Shown piece by piece: positions 1 through 10,505 of a stretch of DNA of 64,000 nucleotides (the stretch's first letter is position 1; the number at the start of each line of letters is the position of its first letter). The DNA lies in the NCBI RefSeq assembly GCF_028583425.1, contig NC_072798.1, forward strand, positions 15,254,501-15,318,500, read 5' to 3'. The translations under genes and the position numbers were made by a program. The notes under the pieces are model-generated. The model had not been told where the DNA came from, did not search any database, and was given only the letters and a program-made list of their open reading frames with translations. Source of the stretch: Eublepharis macularius. Taxonomy: Eukaryota; Chordata; Lepidosauria; Squamata; Eublepharidae.

Positions 1-400
1 ATAAAAGCATACACTTGGTTTATATTTGGAAAAGAAATAAGAGTTCTTTATTGCAGGAACTCCACACACTGATAGGAAAGGAGGAGAGACAGATTCTAAC
101 TACCTATCTAATCTAAGGATGGACATGGATTGCAGGGCAAGGCCTGCATCCATGCTGCCAAGACCGAGGGAGGAGAAGGAGAGAGGTGTTGCTTGGAACA
201 ATGCCAGGAAGAGAAGGAGTGAGAAGGAGGAAGTCAGGAGGAAGAAATCCTGAGAATAGCAATCTGCACATTAAAGAACTGTCAGAGCAGCAGTAAACAC
301 TAGTAAACAGAAAACAGAGTGACCTGACCTCTCTATCTTTCTAACTCTTTGGTTAGTCCCCCTCTGAAGAGGGACAGTTCTGGATCCACCTCTTTCAACA
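1..400 (-). repeat. LTR (copy 1, cut by window edge)
   Basis: Read on the - strand the unit starts TGTTGAAAGAGG (at 400) and carries AATAAA about 55 bp before its end, as expected of a retroviral or LTR-retrotransposon LTR. It is nearly identical to 18371-18779; only a few substitutions are seen except for a divergent stretch near 378-390. The flank at 401 shows no polypurine tract or internal region, so it is likely a solo LTR or continues to the left. Retroviral versus other LTR class cannot be decided here. Confidence 0.65.
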
Positions 401-814
401 GATAACATGCTTATAATGCATTTTTCCCGGGAAGATCAGATCAATCTAGGCAGGCAAAATAATGTACTGAGGCTGGAAAGTGAATGATTAGAAGGCAATG
501 TTAAGTGCATGCTCAACCCCCCCCCCCCCAACTGCACTTTGGACACCAAGGTAGAGAAAAACCTCCCTGTGGGTGCAGCCCCAGTTCAAGAGCCACGATT
601 GTTGAGTATTCACACTTGGGCAAACCTGGGTGGGCCACTGCGTAATGTATGAATTAGCTCTTATTTCGAAGGAACCAAAAGAAAATTTCATTTTTAAAGA
701 GATGTGCACAAGAACGCAGGCACATCGGAGTAAATTGTCTTAACGGGAAGCAGTTCAAGAGCAATCAGATGCAAACCATTTATTGGTTTAATATGAAATT
801 TTCTTATTACTTAG
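401..814. other. Intron sequence, no recognised feature except a poly-C run
   Basis: Locus A intron upstream of exon 13. It holds a run of 13 C at 517-529 and nothing else I recognise. Confidence 0.5.
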
Positions 815-879
815 GTCTCTAAAGCCGGAGGAGAAATCATTTGGGGTAGGACTGCATGCACTGGCAGAAAGAGTGTTTG
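815..879 (+). CDS. SLCO1A2: Locus A coding exon equivalent to SLCO1 exon 13 (65 nt)
   Basis: Acceptor TTACTTAG precedes 815 and donor GTAAGT starts at 880. The exon enters in phase 2 and leaves in phase 1. It reads SLKPEEKSFGVGLHALAERVF, matching the intracellular loop that precedes TM11 in SLCO1A2. The length equals the mammalian exon. Confidence 0.9.
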
Positions 880-3800
880 GTAAGTTATGTTTGTTACTTT
901 AAAATGCACTCCAGTTGGAAAGAAAGAGAAAAAACAGACCTCCTTCTTGTTCTCTGAGAGCTGACTCTGGAAATCGTTTCCCATATTGGATATAAGGATG
1001 CTTCTGAAATCCTCCATGTCCAAATTTCTCCCCATAGCCTTGCAGGTTGCTTGGTCTTGTTTCCAAAGAGGGACTGATGCATTAGGGACACTCCCTTGTT
1101 CCGTTTTTCAAAAATTGCTGCATTTTGTATCATTAGGGATGTCACTTACCTCCTTCCAGGAGGATGTCTTTCACCGATTCTCCCTCAAATGAGCAACAGG
1201 AAGAAACAGGGAGGCTGAAATGGCATCATGTGATACCATGACATGATTTCCATCTGAAAAACGGGAAGTGACAGCCTAGGGTTGCCAACCTACATGTGGG
1301 GCTTACAGGTCTCCCTGAATTTCAACTAGTCTCCAGGCTACAGCAGTCGGTTCCCTTCAGGAAAAGGGCTATTATGGAGGGTAAAGAAGATGGCTGATGA
1401 CTGTTTGTTAATTTCCTCTTTGCCTCCCGAAGGATCTGTAAGTTTCACCTCCCCTTCTAAGAGGTGAAGAGGAAATAATCAAATCCTCTGAGTGGGATTT
1501 CCCTGGCCCTGTAGAGAAAGGAATTTGATAAAGCCTTCTGATCTCTTTTAAAACTCAGCTTCCTGACTAACACTGCGACTCCCTTCACGTGCTCCTCCTT
1601 GTGTGATTCATCTCTTGTAGCTTAGCTCTGAGATCCTACCCCTTCCCAAATCCTTCTTTCCCCAGGCTTCATCCTTGAAATCTCCAGGAATTTCCCAACC
1701 TACAGATGGCAATGCTAGATGTCACCACAGTGTGGTGGTGTTCTAGGAACCCACCAGATCTCTATGGTTTTTGTTATTGATGGAAATCTTAAACCAAGGA
1801 AATCCCTGGCCAAATGCCAGCCCCAGATGCAAGTCCCACTCCCAATGCAATCGGAACCAACAAAGTCCAACAGAACCAAGTTACAGCAAGGGAACCAGAG
1901 AATCCTGGTGTCAAAACAGAGAATTCCCATGTCAAACTAGAGAACCACAATGCCAAACCTGAGAATCCCAAACTGAAGCAAAGAGGGGGGGGTGAGATTC
2001 ACTAGAGCCATGAAGTTTAAAAGGTGGCTGGCATTGGCTTGAAGGGCTGTTTTGGCACTCAGGTGGGGGTGGAGGGGGAGAAGGGGAATCCACTCTGCCT
2101 ACTGCTTCCTGTCCCCCACTGGCATCACGCTGCTCTACTGCCATGGTACAGAGCTTGCCTCCACTCGCTGCTCTCTCACCCGCTGCTGCTCTGCTGAAGT
2201 TGCCTACAGCCCAGTAATCTGACCTATCAGTGTCCATTTTCCCAGATCCTATTCTCCAGTGTGATCTGGCTTAGTCCAATTTATGCCAGATCAACATAAA
2301 TCCAGCTCTTTATGGTTCACAAATCCTAGATCATAAACCCCTAGACAAGCCTCCCTGTAGACTTATATAGGGAGTTTCCCCTACAGGTGAGGCTGAGTTC
2401 TTTGTTAAGCTCCTTTCTACTTGCTGAGGGCCAAACTACAAGTGACGAATGACACAGGTTGGACACTTGTCAGCTTCCCTCAAGTTTTGATGGGCAATGT
2501 AGGCAGCTTGGTGGAATGTTGGACAAGTGACAGTTGAAAAGTCCATTGGACAGCAGTCGGAGAGCCAAGCTGCAAGACCAGGATGCCTGCATTTCCCACC
2601 AAAACTTGAGGAAAGCTGACAAGTGTCCAATCTGTGTCAGGCATCACTTGTAGCTTGGCCCTGAGTCATCTCCCAGTTGAGGGTCTCTCTAGATGTGCAG
2701 GTTTCCACAGCCATACAGCAGTTAAAAAGTAAATGGCTGTTAAAAAAATAAAAAAGAGCCCAATGGCCTCAGAATGCTTCCATGGGGGGAGGAGAGGGCT
2801 CGCAACTTGGGTGTCCTCCTGGATGCGTGGCTGTCATTAGAAGATCATGTGTCGGCCGTGGCCAGGGGGGCTTTTTATCAGGTTCGCCTGGTTCACCAGT
2901 TGCGTCCCTTTCTGGATCGGGACGCCTTGCGCACAGTCACCCATGCCCTCGTTTCCTCCCGTCTGGACTACTGTAACGCTCTCTACATGGGGCTCCCCTT
3001 GAGGACCACCCAGAGGCTACAATTACTTCAGAATGCGGCCGCGCAGGCGATTATGGGAGCGACACGGCATGCCCATGTAACACCCCTCCTGCGCGAGCTA
3101 CACTGGCTTCTGGTGGTCTTCTGGGTGCGCTTCAAGGTGCTGGTTACCATCTTTAGAGCGTTCCATGGCTTAGGGCCTAGGTATTTACGAGACCGCCTGC
3201 TGCTACCGATAGCCTCCCACAGGCCGGTACGCTCCCACAGAGAGGGCCTCCTCAGGGTGCCGTCGGTCAAACAATGTCGGCGGGTGACCCCCAGGGGGAG
3301 AGCCTTCTCTGTCGGGGCACCTTCCCTCTGGAATGAATTGCCCCCGGAGATACGTATGGTCCCTGACCTACACACCTTTCACCGTGCCCTTAAGACGTTA
3401 TTATTCCAACAAGCGGGGCTGGCCTAAATGTGTTTTAATTGAGTTGTCCTGTTCTGAGCTAAATTATCCAATATGTTTATATTTTATATTCTTACTGTTT
3501 TGTATTTGTATGTTTTATTTTGGTTGTACACCGCCCTGAGTCCTTTGGGAGATGGGTGGTATAAAAATTCAATTAAAGTTAAAGTTAAAGGAGGGGCTCC
3601 CCGCAAGCCGTTTCCCCATGTCAAATAGCACAGGAGGAGTCCCCCCCCCGCTGTTTTTCCTGCTCCATGTGCACAGAATATTCCACGTGAAGCAGAAAAA
3701 AACCTGGGGGGAAACCTCTTTCCACAGCTATTTTGGCATGGGGAAATGACTTGACAGGGGGAAGGGAGAAGCCCCTCCTCCCCCCATGGAGACATCCTGA

Positions 3801-6800
3801 GGCCATTTGGGCTCTCCTTTATTTTTTTAACACCTGTTTCCTCAAAGCTTCTGTGTAGCTCCAGGGAACTCAAATTGGGTCTAGGGAACTCAGACCCAAC
3901 TCTTTAAACCATCTAGCTGGGCCCTGAGTCATCTCCAATTTGAGCCATCTCCTCTACTCCTGAGGAATATAAGGGCCCAGGTCTTTCATCTCTCCTGGCA
4001 CTTGATCAGCAAGGAGAAGGCCTCAGGCTGCCAGGCACGTACAGGCCTCTGAGCCCTTCATTTTCTCTACTCCTGGGGTCCTTCGGGAGATCATGGTAGG
4101 TTTGGGGGTGGGCAGGTCCATGCTGGAGCCTCCTAGCTTGAGGGCTCTGTTGGCTCAGGGGCAGCCCTGGAGCTGGCACAGCATCCATTTGTGGGGTTTC
4201 TGAGGAACTTGCCTCACAGGAGGGATCCACTGAGGCAGGGCTTGGTAGCGGGTCATGTTCCTCCTTTGATGAGTACTCCGCCCCCGACACCCCCTCTGGC
4301 ACCTCTCCAGTGCCCTCGCGCCTGAGGCCACCACCTACCTGGCCTCTATGAGCGCACCGGCCCTGTCTCTGACAGGATCGCAATTGGGAAATAGCAAATG
4401 AGAAGTCCACCATGTGGCAAACACACCAAATCACATCTGAAAGGAGAACAGAACATCTCAAATTGTGCCGTGAACGTGCAATTGCAGGGACCTTCTGTCT
4501 CTCAAGCAGCAAAAGAGTGTTACAAAAGCATTTAAAACAATCCTTTTTGTCCCATATAGCTGGAATTCCATCACCCATTTATTTTGGAGCTATGATAGAT
4601 ACCACATGCTTGAAATGGGGAACCAAGCGCTGCGGGGGAGAAGGGGCATGCCGAATGTATGATTCTGACACATACAGGTACGAGTATTACTGTATGTCCT
4701 CTATTGTTTTACCAAAAACTTCTTTATCCTTTAGAGCAGAAGTCCGCAATCTTTTCGAGCCTACAGGCACTTTTGAAATTCTGACACAGGGTGGTGGGCG
4801 CAACTACAACATGGCTGCCTCAGTGCCTCTTGAGGCAGCCAACTACAAAATGGCTGTCACTAGAGGCGGAGCCAACCACAAAATGTCAAGGAGTGAGGGT
4901 CTGCAATACTGTAATAGCAACACTTCAGCATTTCAGATAGAAGCTCTGTTTAAGAGGTTGCATGGTAAAATGAACATACTGTTTTAAAATACTTGCTTGC
5001 CTACGCGCAGCTTACCAGTTTGGTGTAGTGGTTAAGTGCAGCAGGACTCTAATCTGAAGAACCGGGTTTGATTCCCCACTCCTCCTCTTGAAGCCAGCTG
5101 GGTGATCTTGGGTCAGTCACAGCACTCTCAGGGCCAAATTACAAGTGACGAATGACACTTGAATGGCAAGTGTATTCCTCCCTGTTCACTTGCCCTCCAC
5201 TTGCTCTCCACTCAATCCACTTGCCGTTCAAGTGACATTCATCACTTGTAGCTTGGCCCTCGGAGCTCTCTCAGCCCCACCCACCTCACAGGCTGATTGT
5301 CATGAGGATAATAATAACACACTTTGTAAACCGCTCTGAGTGGGTGTTAAGTTGCAATGAGGGGCAATATATACATCGAACGTTGTTGTTGTTGTTACCT
5401 TCTGCTTGTGGTGTGGTCACTGCTGCTGAAGCAAGGTTTTCTAAAAAAAAAAAAAAAAAATCTGCACAGTCAGATGTCCAGTGGCCAATCAGAAGTTCTG
5501 CTGGGCCAAAGCTAATGCCAGGAAACACATTGGTGAGCACCATGGATACTCATTCTATACTTATAAGAAATGTCACGGGACCCTTCATGAATTTCGAAAG
5601 GTGAACACATAGAATGGAGACACGTGTGGATGGGGGTACTTAACCATTTTTCTGCTCCAAGGCTGCATCCACATGGGGACAGTTTTCCATGTACCTTCAG
5701 CTGCCACGGATGCAAGAGGCCTTCTCAGCAGCATAGTTTTCCCCACGCTTGCCTCGCTCCAGCCCCCTACAGCTGCCATTCCCTCACCTGGGCCACCAGA
5801 AGATTTTTCAGGCTTTTTAAAAAATGGTAATTGACATATTATGTTATTAAGCCGTGAGTCATAGGGCCAAGCTACACATGACGAATGACACTTGAACAGC
5901 AAGTGTATTTCTCCCTGTTCACTTGCCCTCCACTCAATCCACTTGCCGTTCAAGTGTCATTCGTCATGTGTAGCTTGGCCCTCAGTGAGAAAGGTGGACT
6001 CGAAATGAGGTAAACGAAATAAATCAAATATAGCTAAAGATCGGGAACTGAAATATTGCTATAATATAACTATAGCAATATTTTATTTATTTACTTCATT
6101 TATAGCCCACCTTTCTTCCCAATGGGGACCCAAAACAACTTATATGCATCTCTTTTCCTCCACACATCTGACGAAGAGAACTGTGATTCTCGAAAGCTTA
6201 TGCTACAGTAAAGTTGGTTAGCCTTAAAGGTGCTACTGGACTCTTTTTGATTTTGCTACTACAGACTAACACGGCTAACTCCTCTGGATCTTTTCCTCCA
6301 TTCCTCCTCTAACAATAACTCTGTGAGTTTCTAGGGGGTTTTGGCCCTAAATTCAATGCTGTTGGGAAGTGGTGTTTTTTCCTCCTTCCACACAGCGTCA
6401 TGTACACCACCTGGGATTCCTTGTCTTTTCTCTGATCTTTCTGAAACCTGCTTTGCTTTGAAGCTCTGGGAGAGATTGCAGCAATGCCTGGGTAGCTGCT
6501 ATGGGGGTGAAAAAGTTCAGATTTTCCTTGTCCCACCATCGCAGCAGCCATTTTCCTCATGGTAGCCATTTCCTTTCCCTACTTCAGAGGGGTTTTTTTG
6601 TTTTTATTGGTGATGTAATAGTGTTTTATTGATATACCATTATACCAAAATATGCATCAAGTTCTCTAATTTCCCACCTTTCATTAAAAAAAAAAAACCC
6701 AGTAAGTCTTTTGACCCTTTCCTTGTGGAGATATATGGGGAAAAGCAACAAGATGAACTAGAGACTTTCTTTCTAAAAAATGAAAACTGGAAACTCAGAG

Positions 6801-7415
6801 TATCTGATGCATATTTTAGTATAACAATATATCGCTATAATGCTACTAAATCACTGATTAATAAAACTACCAGGGTTATCTGCTGTGTGGAAGCCCTGTC
6901 ACTGCTGAGCTATAGCAGTTGCATCAGCAGCAGCAGCAGGGAAACTACACAAGCCTGTCCATGTGTGGAAAACACTAGCGTGTGACTGGCCCAAAGTCAC
7001 CTAACAAGCTTCCTTGGCAGGCTGAGGATTCGAATCTGGGCCTCTTGATCCTAGTCTGACACTATAACCACTAAACCATACTGGCTCCAAAACAAGTATA
7101 TATTTGCAGATAATGGGAAGTTGTTGGGTCATCGAGAACTTTGATGGTTCTTGGTTAATGTTGTTCAAATTGTATTCCAGATTGCTATATCTGACAGTGC
7201 CGGCAGTCCTCCGTGGGGTATCGTACATCCCTTGTGTGTGCATACTCTTGATCTTGAGGAAACAGTCTAAGAACCAGAGTGGAAATCTAGTGGTTGAAGC
7301 CAAAGAAGAGGAAAATGGACCAGCTGAACAGAAGGACGTATCAGATGCTCAAAACTGTACAAGTTTACATCTAGAAGTAATCGATCGTGCAAGCACGGAC
7401 CTCAATAAAGACTGA
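815..7415 (+). CDS. SLCO1A2: SLCO1A2-like organic anion transporter, locus A, last three coding exons
   Basis: This is the 3' end of an OATP-family gene. OATPs are 12-helix plasma-membrane carriers that move bile salts, thyroid hormones, steroid conjugates and drugs, sodium-independently. Seen: three exons (815-879, 4560-4677, 7181-7415) with AG/GT borders that join in one frame. The peptide reads EEKSFGVGLHALAERVF, then GIPSPIYFGAMIDTTCLKWG, then YLTVPAVLRGVSYIPC, closely following the C-terminal part of mammalian SLCO1A2. Exon lengths of 65 and 118 nt equal mammalian SLCO1 exons 13 and 14 as I remember them. Exons 1-12 must lie left of the window. No frame damage is seen in this part. A one-to-one relationship with mammalian SLCO1A2 is not proven; it could be any SLCO1A-type paralog. 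Confidence 0.9.
1280..1711. repeat. Interrupted copy of the GGGTTGCCA hAT-like MITE
   Basis: The left end GGGTTGCCAACC (about 1282) and right end AATTTCCCAACC..GGCAATGC (about 1690-1708) match the termini of the family at 28446-28663. The middle is replaced by unrelated sequence. A segment near 1400-1440 resembles LINE-like sequence at 51880-51925. Confidence 0.45.
1712..2424. other. No recognisable gene or repeat
   Basis: Intron sequence of locus A. Short overlapping open frames on both strands have no family features and no conserved motif. Confidence 0.4.
2428..2661. mobile_element. Foldback MITE, GAGCCAAGCTACAAGTGAC family, 234 bp
   Basis: Terminal inverted repeats GGGCCAAACTACAAGTGACG / CACTTGTAGCTTGGCCC, flanked by TGA on both sides (2425-2427 and 2662-2664). 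The interior is itself a large palindrome containing CCCTCAAGTTTTGATGGG and its complement. There is no coding capacity. The TIR and 3-bp duplication suggest a PIF/Harbinger-like non-autonomous element; the superfamily is inferred. Confidence 0.75.
2774..3597 (+). mobile_element. L2-type LINE, 3' end with part of ORF2
   Basis: An open frame of 217 codons (2774-3427) encodes the C-terminal end of an L2-clade reverse transcriptase (VSSRLDYCNALYMGLP, LQNAAAQ, HVTPLLRELHWL, FHGLGPRYLRDRL, FSVGAPSLWNELP). An AT-rich 3' UTR follows, with ACCGCCCTGAG and a short tandem tail (TTAAAG repeats). It is 5'-truncated, lacking endonuclease and RT core. Not a host gene. Confidence 0.85.
3598..4559. other. 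Intron sequence between L2 and exon 14
   Basis: 3600-3900 holds a degraded inverted-repeat element (GCAAGCCGTTTCCCCATG; GGGGAAATGACTTG near 3739). The string GGCCCTGAGTCATCTCC at about 3918 also occurs at 2657, suggesting a shared repeat edge. The rest is unrecognised. Confidence 0.35.
4560..4677 (+). CDS. SLCO1A2: Locus A coding exon equivalent to SLCO1 exon 14 (118 nt)
   Basis: Acceptor CCCATATAG ends at 4559 and donor GTACGA begins at 4678. The exon enters in phase 1 and leaves in phase 2. It encodes the GIPSPIYFGAMIDTTCLKWG block followed by a cysteine-containing loop (CGGEGACRMYDSDTY). In the family this is the TM11-TM12 connection, with conserved cysteines expected to form disulfides. 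Confidence 0.95.
5013..5397 (+). repeat. tRNA-derived SINE interrupted by a MITE
   Basis: The head CCAGTTTGGTGTAGTGG contains the pol III A box; GGTTTGATTCCCC is the B box. The body ACCTCACAGG..AAACCGCTCTGAGTGGG and a GTT-rich tail follow. It is split at 5131-5259 by a foldback MITE. Related copies are at 13047-13312 and 45717-45972. Confidence 0.85.
5131..5259. mobile_element. Short foldback MITE (129 bp) nested in SINE
   Basis: TIRs GGGCCAAATTACAAGTGACG / CACTTGTAGCTTGGCCC. Flanks are TCA (5128-5130) and TCG (5260-5262). The uninterrupted SINE copy at 13047 reads CTCTCAGAGCTCTCTCAG across the site, which defines the insertion and a 3-bp TCA duplication with one mutation. Confidence 0.8.
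5864..5981. mobile_element. Short foldback MITE (118 bp) in an L2 3' end
   Basis: TIRs GGGCCAAGCTACACATGACG / GTCATGTGTAGCTTGGCCC, interior closely like 5131-5259. The flanking GAGTCA...TCAGTGAGAAAGGTGGAC is the 3' end of an L2 element, so it inserted there. Confidence 0.75.
6081..6340 (-). repeat. SINE 3' part (- strand) carrying a 127-bp insertion
   Basis: The TTTATTTACTTCATTTATAG..CTTTCTTCCCAATGGGGACC body is the reverse complement of the tRNA-SINE family common in this window. It resumes as TTCCTCCTCTAACAATAACTCTGTGAG after 6300. Confidence 0.7.
6163..6289 (+). mobile_element. 127-bp short retro-inserted element with 11-bp TSD
   Basis: The sequence from CACATCTGACGAAG to TCCTCTGGAT is flanked by the direct repeat CTTTTCCTCCA (6152-6162 and 6290-6300) inside a SINE. 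It contains CTCGAAAGCTTATGC and CTAACACGGCTAAC, a repeat end also seen, in either orientation, at 10506, 23176, 29755, 35985 and 40318. It is possibly the 3' end of a Penelope-like element; the class is inferred from memory. Confidence 0.7.
6980..7087 (-). repeat. SINE head fragment (- strand) just before locus A last exon
   Basis: Reverse complement of the tRNA-related head: GAGCCAGTATGGTTTAGTGG to GGTGACTTTGGGCCAGTCAC. It ends 93 bp upstream of the terminal exon. Confidence 0.75.
7181..7415 (+). CDS. SLCO1A2: Locus A terminal coding exon with stop codon
   Basis: The acceptor tract TGTATTCCAG ends at 7180. The first base completes an Arg codon with the AG left by the previous exon. The reading is LLYLTVPAVLRGVSYIPCVC..LLILRK (TM12), then a hydrophilic, acidic cytoplasmic tail of about 50 residues ending at TGA 7413-7415. 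The tail is not conserved beyond the membrane segment, as usual for OATPs. A SINE head lies about 90 bp upstream in the intron. Confidence 0.93.
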
Positions 7416-7902
7416 TGATGGTAGCAAAAGACTGTATGGAGATGATAAAGGTCGTTATAAGTCGGGATGAAAGAAACTTACATTTCGTACTGGTACTGTC
7501 TCTTGCGGGTCAGGGGGAGGGCTCAAAGTAGAAAATGGAAAATATCCCTTCCTTACTGGTATTCATTACCAGCTTGTACCAGCTTACTTTCACCTCTGTT
7601 ATTATAACATGAGTATTTTACCTGTTAACAGTCTTTCCCAAATGCCCACAGAAAGTAGCAATGGGTGACTGACAATGACTGTTCTCCATTGCAAAGGTTG
7701 TAGGGTGTGTTAGGCTATAAGAAAGCTCTCTCCCTCCCTCCCTCCCTCTCTCTCTCTCTCTTTCTGTCTCCCTGAGGTGTGTGATCTTCAGTGGCTGTTT
7801 CACATGTGCAAGGCGCCACTCGATTTTGCAGTCCCCCTTACAAAGCAATATAGCCCGAATTCCTGTCCAGAGATCAAATGCCATTGATTCAGACAAAATA
7901 AA
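7404..7902 (+). terminator. Candidate polyadenylation hexamers for locus A
   Basis: AATAAA occurs at 7404-7409, overlapping the last codons, and again at 7897-7902, about 480 bp past the stop codon. The second is the more plausible 3' UTR signal, but nothing in the sequence decides the cleavage site. Confidence 0.25.
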
Positions 7903-8138
7903 AAAAGTCCTAAGGTGATTACAGAGTTTTCCAGAATATAAAAATACACTTAACACTGAGGATTCTGAGTGGAATATATTTCACCTTTGCAACAGAAAAG
8001 CTTAGGAAGGTAAGGATAAGGGAATTTAGGGGAAAAAATGGGGGGGGGTGAGAAAGCTTTTGGGAGCTTGCTTATGCACATTTCTAGATTGCATAGGTCT
8101 TTTTATTCCAAAGCATTCTGCTGCTTTTAGAGGACTAA
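7416..8138. other. Downstream of locus A; CT-rich microsatellite
   Basis: Probable 3' UTR and intergenic start. A (CTCC)n/(CT)n tract covers about 7724-7770. No other gene signal. Confidence 0.4.
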
Positions 8139-8340
8139 GAGCCAAGCTACAAGTGACACCTTACACAGGTTGGACACTTGTCAGCTTCCCTCAAGTTTTG
8201 ATGGGAAACGTAGGCATCCTGGTCTTGCAGCTGTAATGGAGAGCCAAGCTGTAAAACCAGGATGCCTACATTTCCCATCAAAACTTGAGGGAAGCTGACA
8301 AGTGTCCAACCTGTGTAAGGCGTCACTTGTAGTTTGGCTC
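8139..8340. mobile_element. Foldback MITE, 202-bp subfamily
   Basis: TIRs GAGCCAAGCTACAAGTGAC / GTCACTTGTAGTTTGGCTC with flanks TAA and TGA. The interior is the same as 13706-13907 and 46304-46505. A TIR-like GAGAGCCAAGCTG sits at the centre. Confidence 0.8.
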
Positions 8341-8343
8341 TGA

Positions 8344-9624
8344 GGTTCCTTCAGAGCTTATCTCCGTGTGTGTAGGAGGACCAAAGAGCTGTTCTCAGCT
8401 CCTTCTGGGAATCCCTCCCATCTGAAAACTGGAGTTTAACTGACGCTGTTCTCACATTTTTTCACTGGGAGGGATGCTTTCTGATGGACACTGAAGGGCC
8501 TGCCAATTACATTCTGCTCCAGAAGGGAGGGTGTTGTGTGTGCATACAGGAAACAAAGGGGACCCGTGGAATTTACGTTGACAGATTTTGATCTTTTTTC
8601 CCACAACTGTCCGGGGACACCCAGTTTGTTCCTTCCGTCAGCAAACATTGCACTTCTATGCCACCCAGCTGAGAAATAAATGGGGTTGCTTGTAAACAAA
8701 GTCGGTCATTTTTTTTTAATACACCTGACTTTCCTGGTTTGCAAAAAAATAGCATTTTGTATAGAAAAATACTGCATCTAAAATGAGACAGCTCATCTTT
8801 CTATCTAGGCAGGCTTTGTAACAGAAAAGAGAGTTACAAACTGAACTACAAAGCACTTGGTGGGATGGGATCAGGGCGGGTGCAGGAAATTAGAGCAGCA
8901 AGCCCATGGGGAAGAACGACATAAGCACAGAAAAGGGAACAAAGACAGCACAATTATAGAAGGGTTAAACCAGAGGGGTTGGGGGGGGGACTGCCCTGGA
9001 ATAGGGTCTTGCCTCTGCCCTCAAAGGAAAGAGGTGCCTGCCAAGCTGCACGGCTAGTAGACATGTCTTTTGCTGGGCTGGGTCACATCGCACGCCAGGC
9101 CCACTTAGAGCTCAAAGAACTAAACATGCCCCTTTACCAGTACATACATTAACAAAAACTGCTAACGTGTGTTCTCTCCAATGAAGTGTACCAGTGAATA
9201 TTCTTTCTTTAAAAAGTTCTGTAAAAGAGGGTGCTCCCCAGTGAAGAGGTTTTTCCAAAAAAATATATCTTGGACATTTTCACTTGAATAGGATCTTGCA
9301 CAATGATTGCCTTTTCTCTCTTATTAGAAATGTTTGGCTGAGCAATATTGATATATGTGTATCAAACTGCCTATATGAAAATAGATGATGTGTGCGGTGC
9401 TCTGATATTTTAATGCAGAAAGGCATATTGCAGTCTCCACCAACACACACACACACAATAAAATCTAGCTGACTTCTGATTTCTACATTTTTGTTTCTTA
9501 TTTCTGCTTGAATTAATAAAGCTGACAGGAAGAAAATGAATTCATTTGAAATGTGGTGCTGGAGGAGAGTTTTGTGGATATGATGGGTGGCCAAAAAGAC
9601 CAATAAGTGGGCTCTAGTTCAAAT
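8344..9624. other. Intergenic, no recognised feature
   Basis: AT-rich sequence with a few homopolymer runs and a short (CA)n near 9447. No gene, exon or repeat family recognised. Confidence 0.4.
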
Positions 9625-10200
9625 CAAGCCTGAATTCGCCCTAGGAGCTAAAATGATGTGGCTATCATCATGAGAAGACAAGACTCTTTGGCAAAGTCAA
9701 TAATACTAGGAAAAGTCGAAGGCAGTAGGAAAAAAGACCCAAAATGAGATGGCTTGACTCAATAAAGGAAGCCACAACCTCCAGTTTGCAAGATTTAAGC
9801 AAGTCTGATGGTTGTTGTGGGTTTTCCGGGCTGTATTGCCGTGGTCTTGGCATTGTAGTTCCTGACGTTTCGCCAGCAGCTGTGGCTGGCATCTTCAGAG
9901 GTGTAGCACCAAAAGACAGAGATCTCTCAGTGTCAGTGTCACTGAGAGATCTCTGTCTTTTGGTGCTACACCTCTGAAGATGCCAGCCACAGCTGCTGGC
10001 GAAACGTCAGGAACTACAATGCCAAGACCACGGCAATACAGCCCGGAAAACCCACAACAACCATAGTTCTCCGGCCGTGAAAGCCTTCAACAATACTTTG
10101 AGCAAGTCTGTTGATTCTAGGATGTTTTGGAAGTCTTTCATTCATAGGGTCACCATCAGTCAAAAGTGATTTGACAGCACATAACACATACACACACATT
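9625..10200 (+). mobile_element. Bov-B (RTE) LINE 3' fragment, interrupted
   Basis: 9625-9807 and 10111-10200 are one Bov-B/RTE 3' fragment. The + strand reads MRWLDSIKEAT..SLQDL, the conserved end of Bov-B ORF, and continues after the 9808-10100 insertion with GGTCACCATCAGTC and an AC-rich tail. Confidence 0.75.
9808..10100. mobile_element. Perfect 125-bp-arm foldback element with 10-bp TSD
   Basis: 9808-9932 and 9940-10064 are perfectly complementary, with a 7-bp spacer. A 36-bp single-copy tail (GTTCTCCGGCCGTGAAAG..) follows to 10100. AGCAAGTCTG flanks both sides (9798-9807 and 10101-10110) and is Bov-B sequence. The arms contain GGCGAAACGTCAGG and GGAAAACCCACAACAACC. It codes for nothing. 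Confidence 0.85.
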
Positions 10201-10505
10201 TGGGCTTGATAAACACACACGCTTCCCTTTTCAGCTTCTTTTCCTCATTCTCTTTTCTGTCGTAAATCTTTTAAAATGCCTCCCCTGTTCTACTCTTGTT
10301 AATGTGCATTTCACATAAATGCCTTGGATGGCGTCCATTGGGGGGGGGGGCATTCCCACTTTTTTAAAAAAAGTTCTGCTTCCTGGATATAACTCACTCA
10401 CATTCCCTCAGTTACCATCAACCATGTAGAAATTTTTCCCTACCTTCATAGACTGTACTATTTCTCAGTCCTGAACTTAGAAAAGATAGTTCCTGTTACT
10501 AGATC

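Noticed and set aside
2774-3427. 217-codon open frame as a host gene
   Set aside because: Its translation is the C-terminal end of an L2 reverse transcriptase and it is followed by an L2 3' UTR and tail.
7701-7960. Open frame across the CT tract as a gene
   Set aside because: It arises from a simple repeat with no flanking coding signal.
8857-9057. 66-codon open frame on the + strand
   Set aside because: No motif and composition like the surroundings; likely chance.
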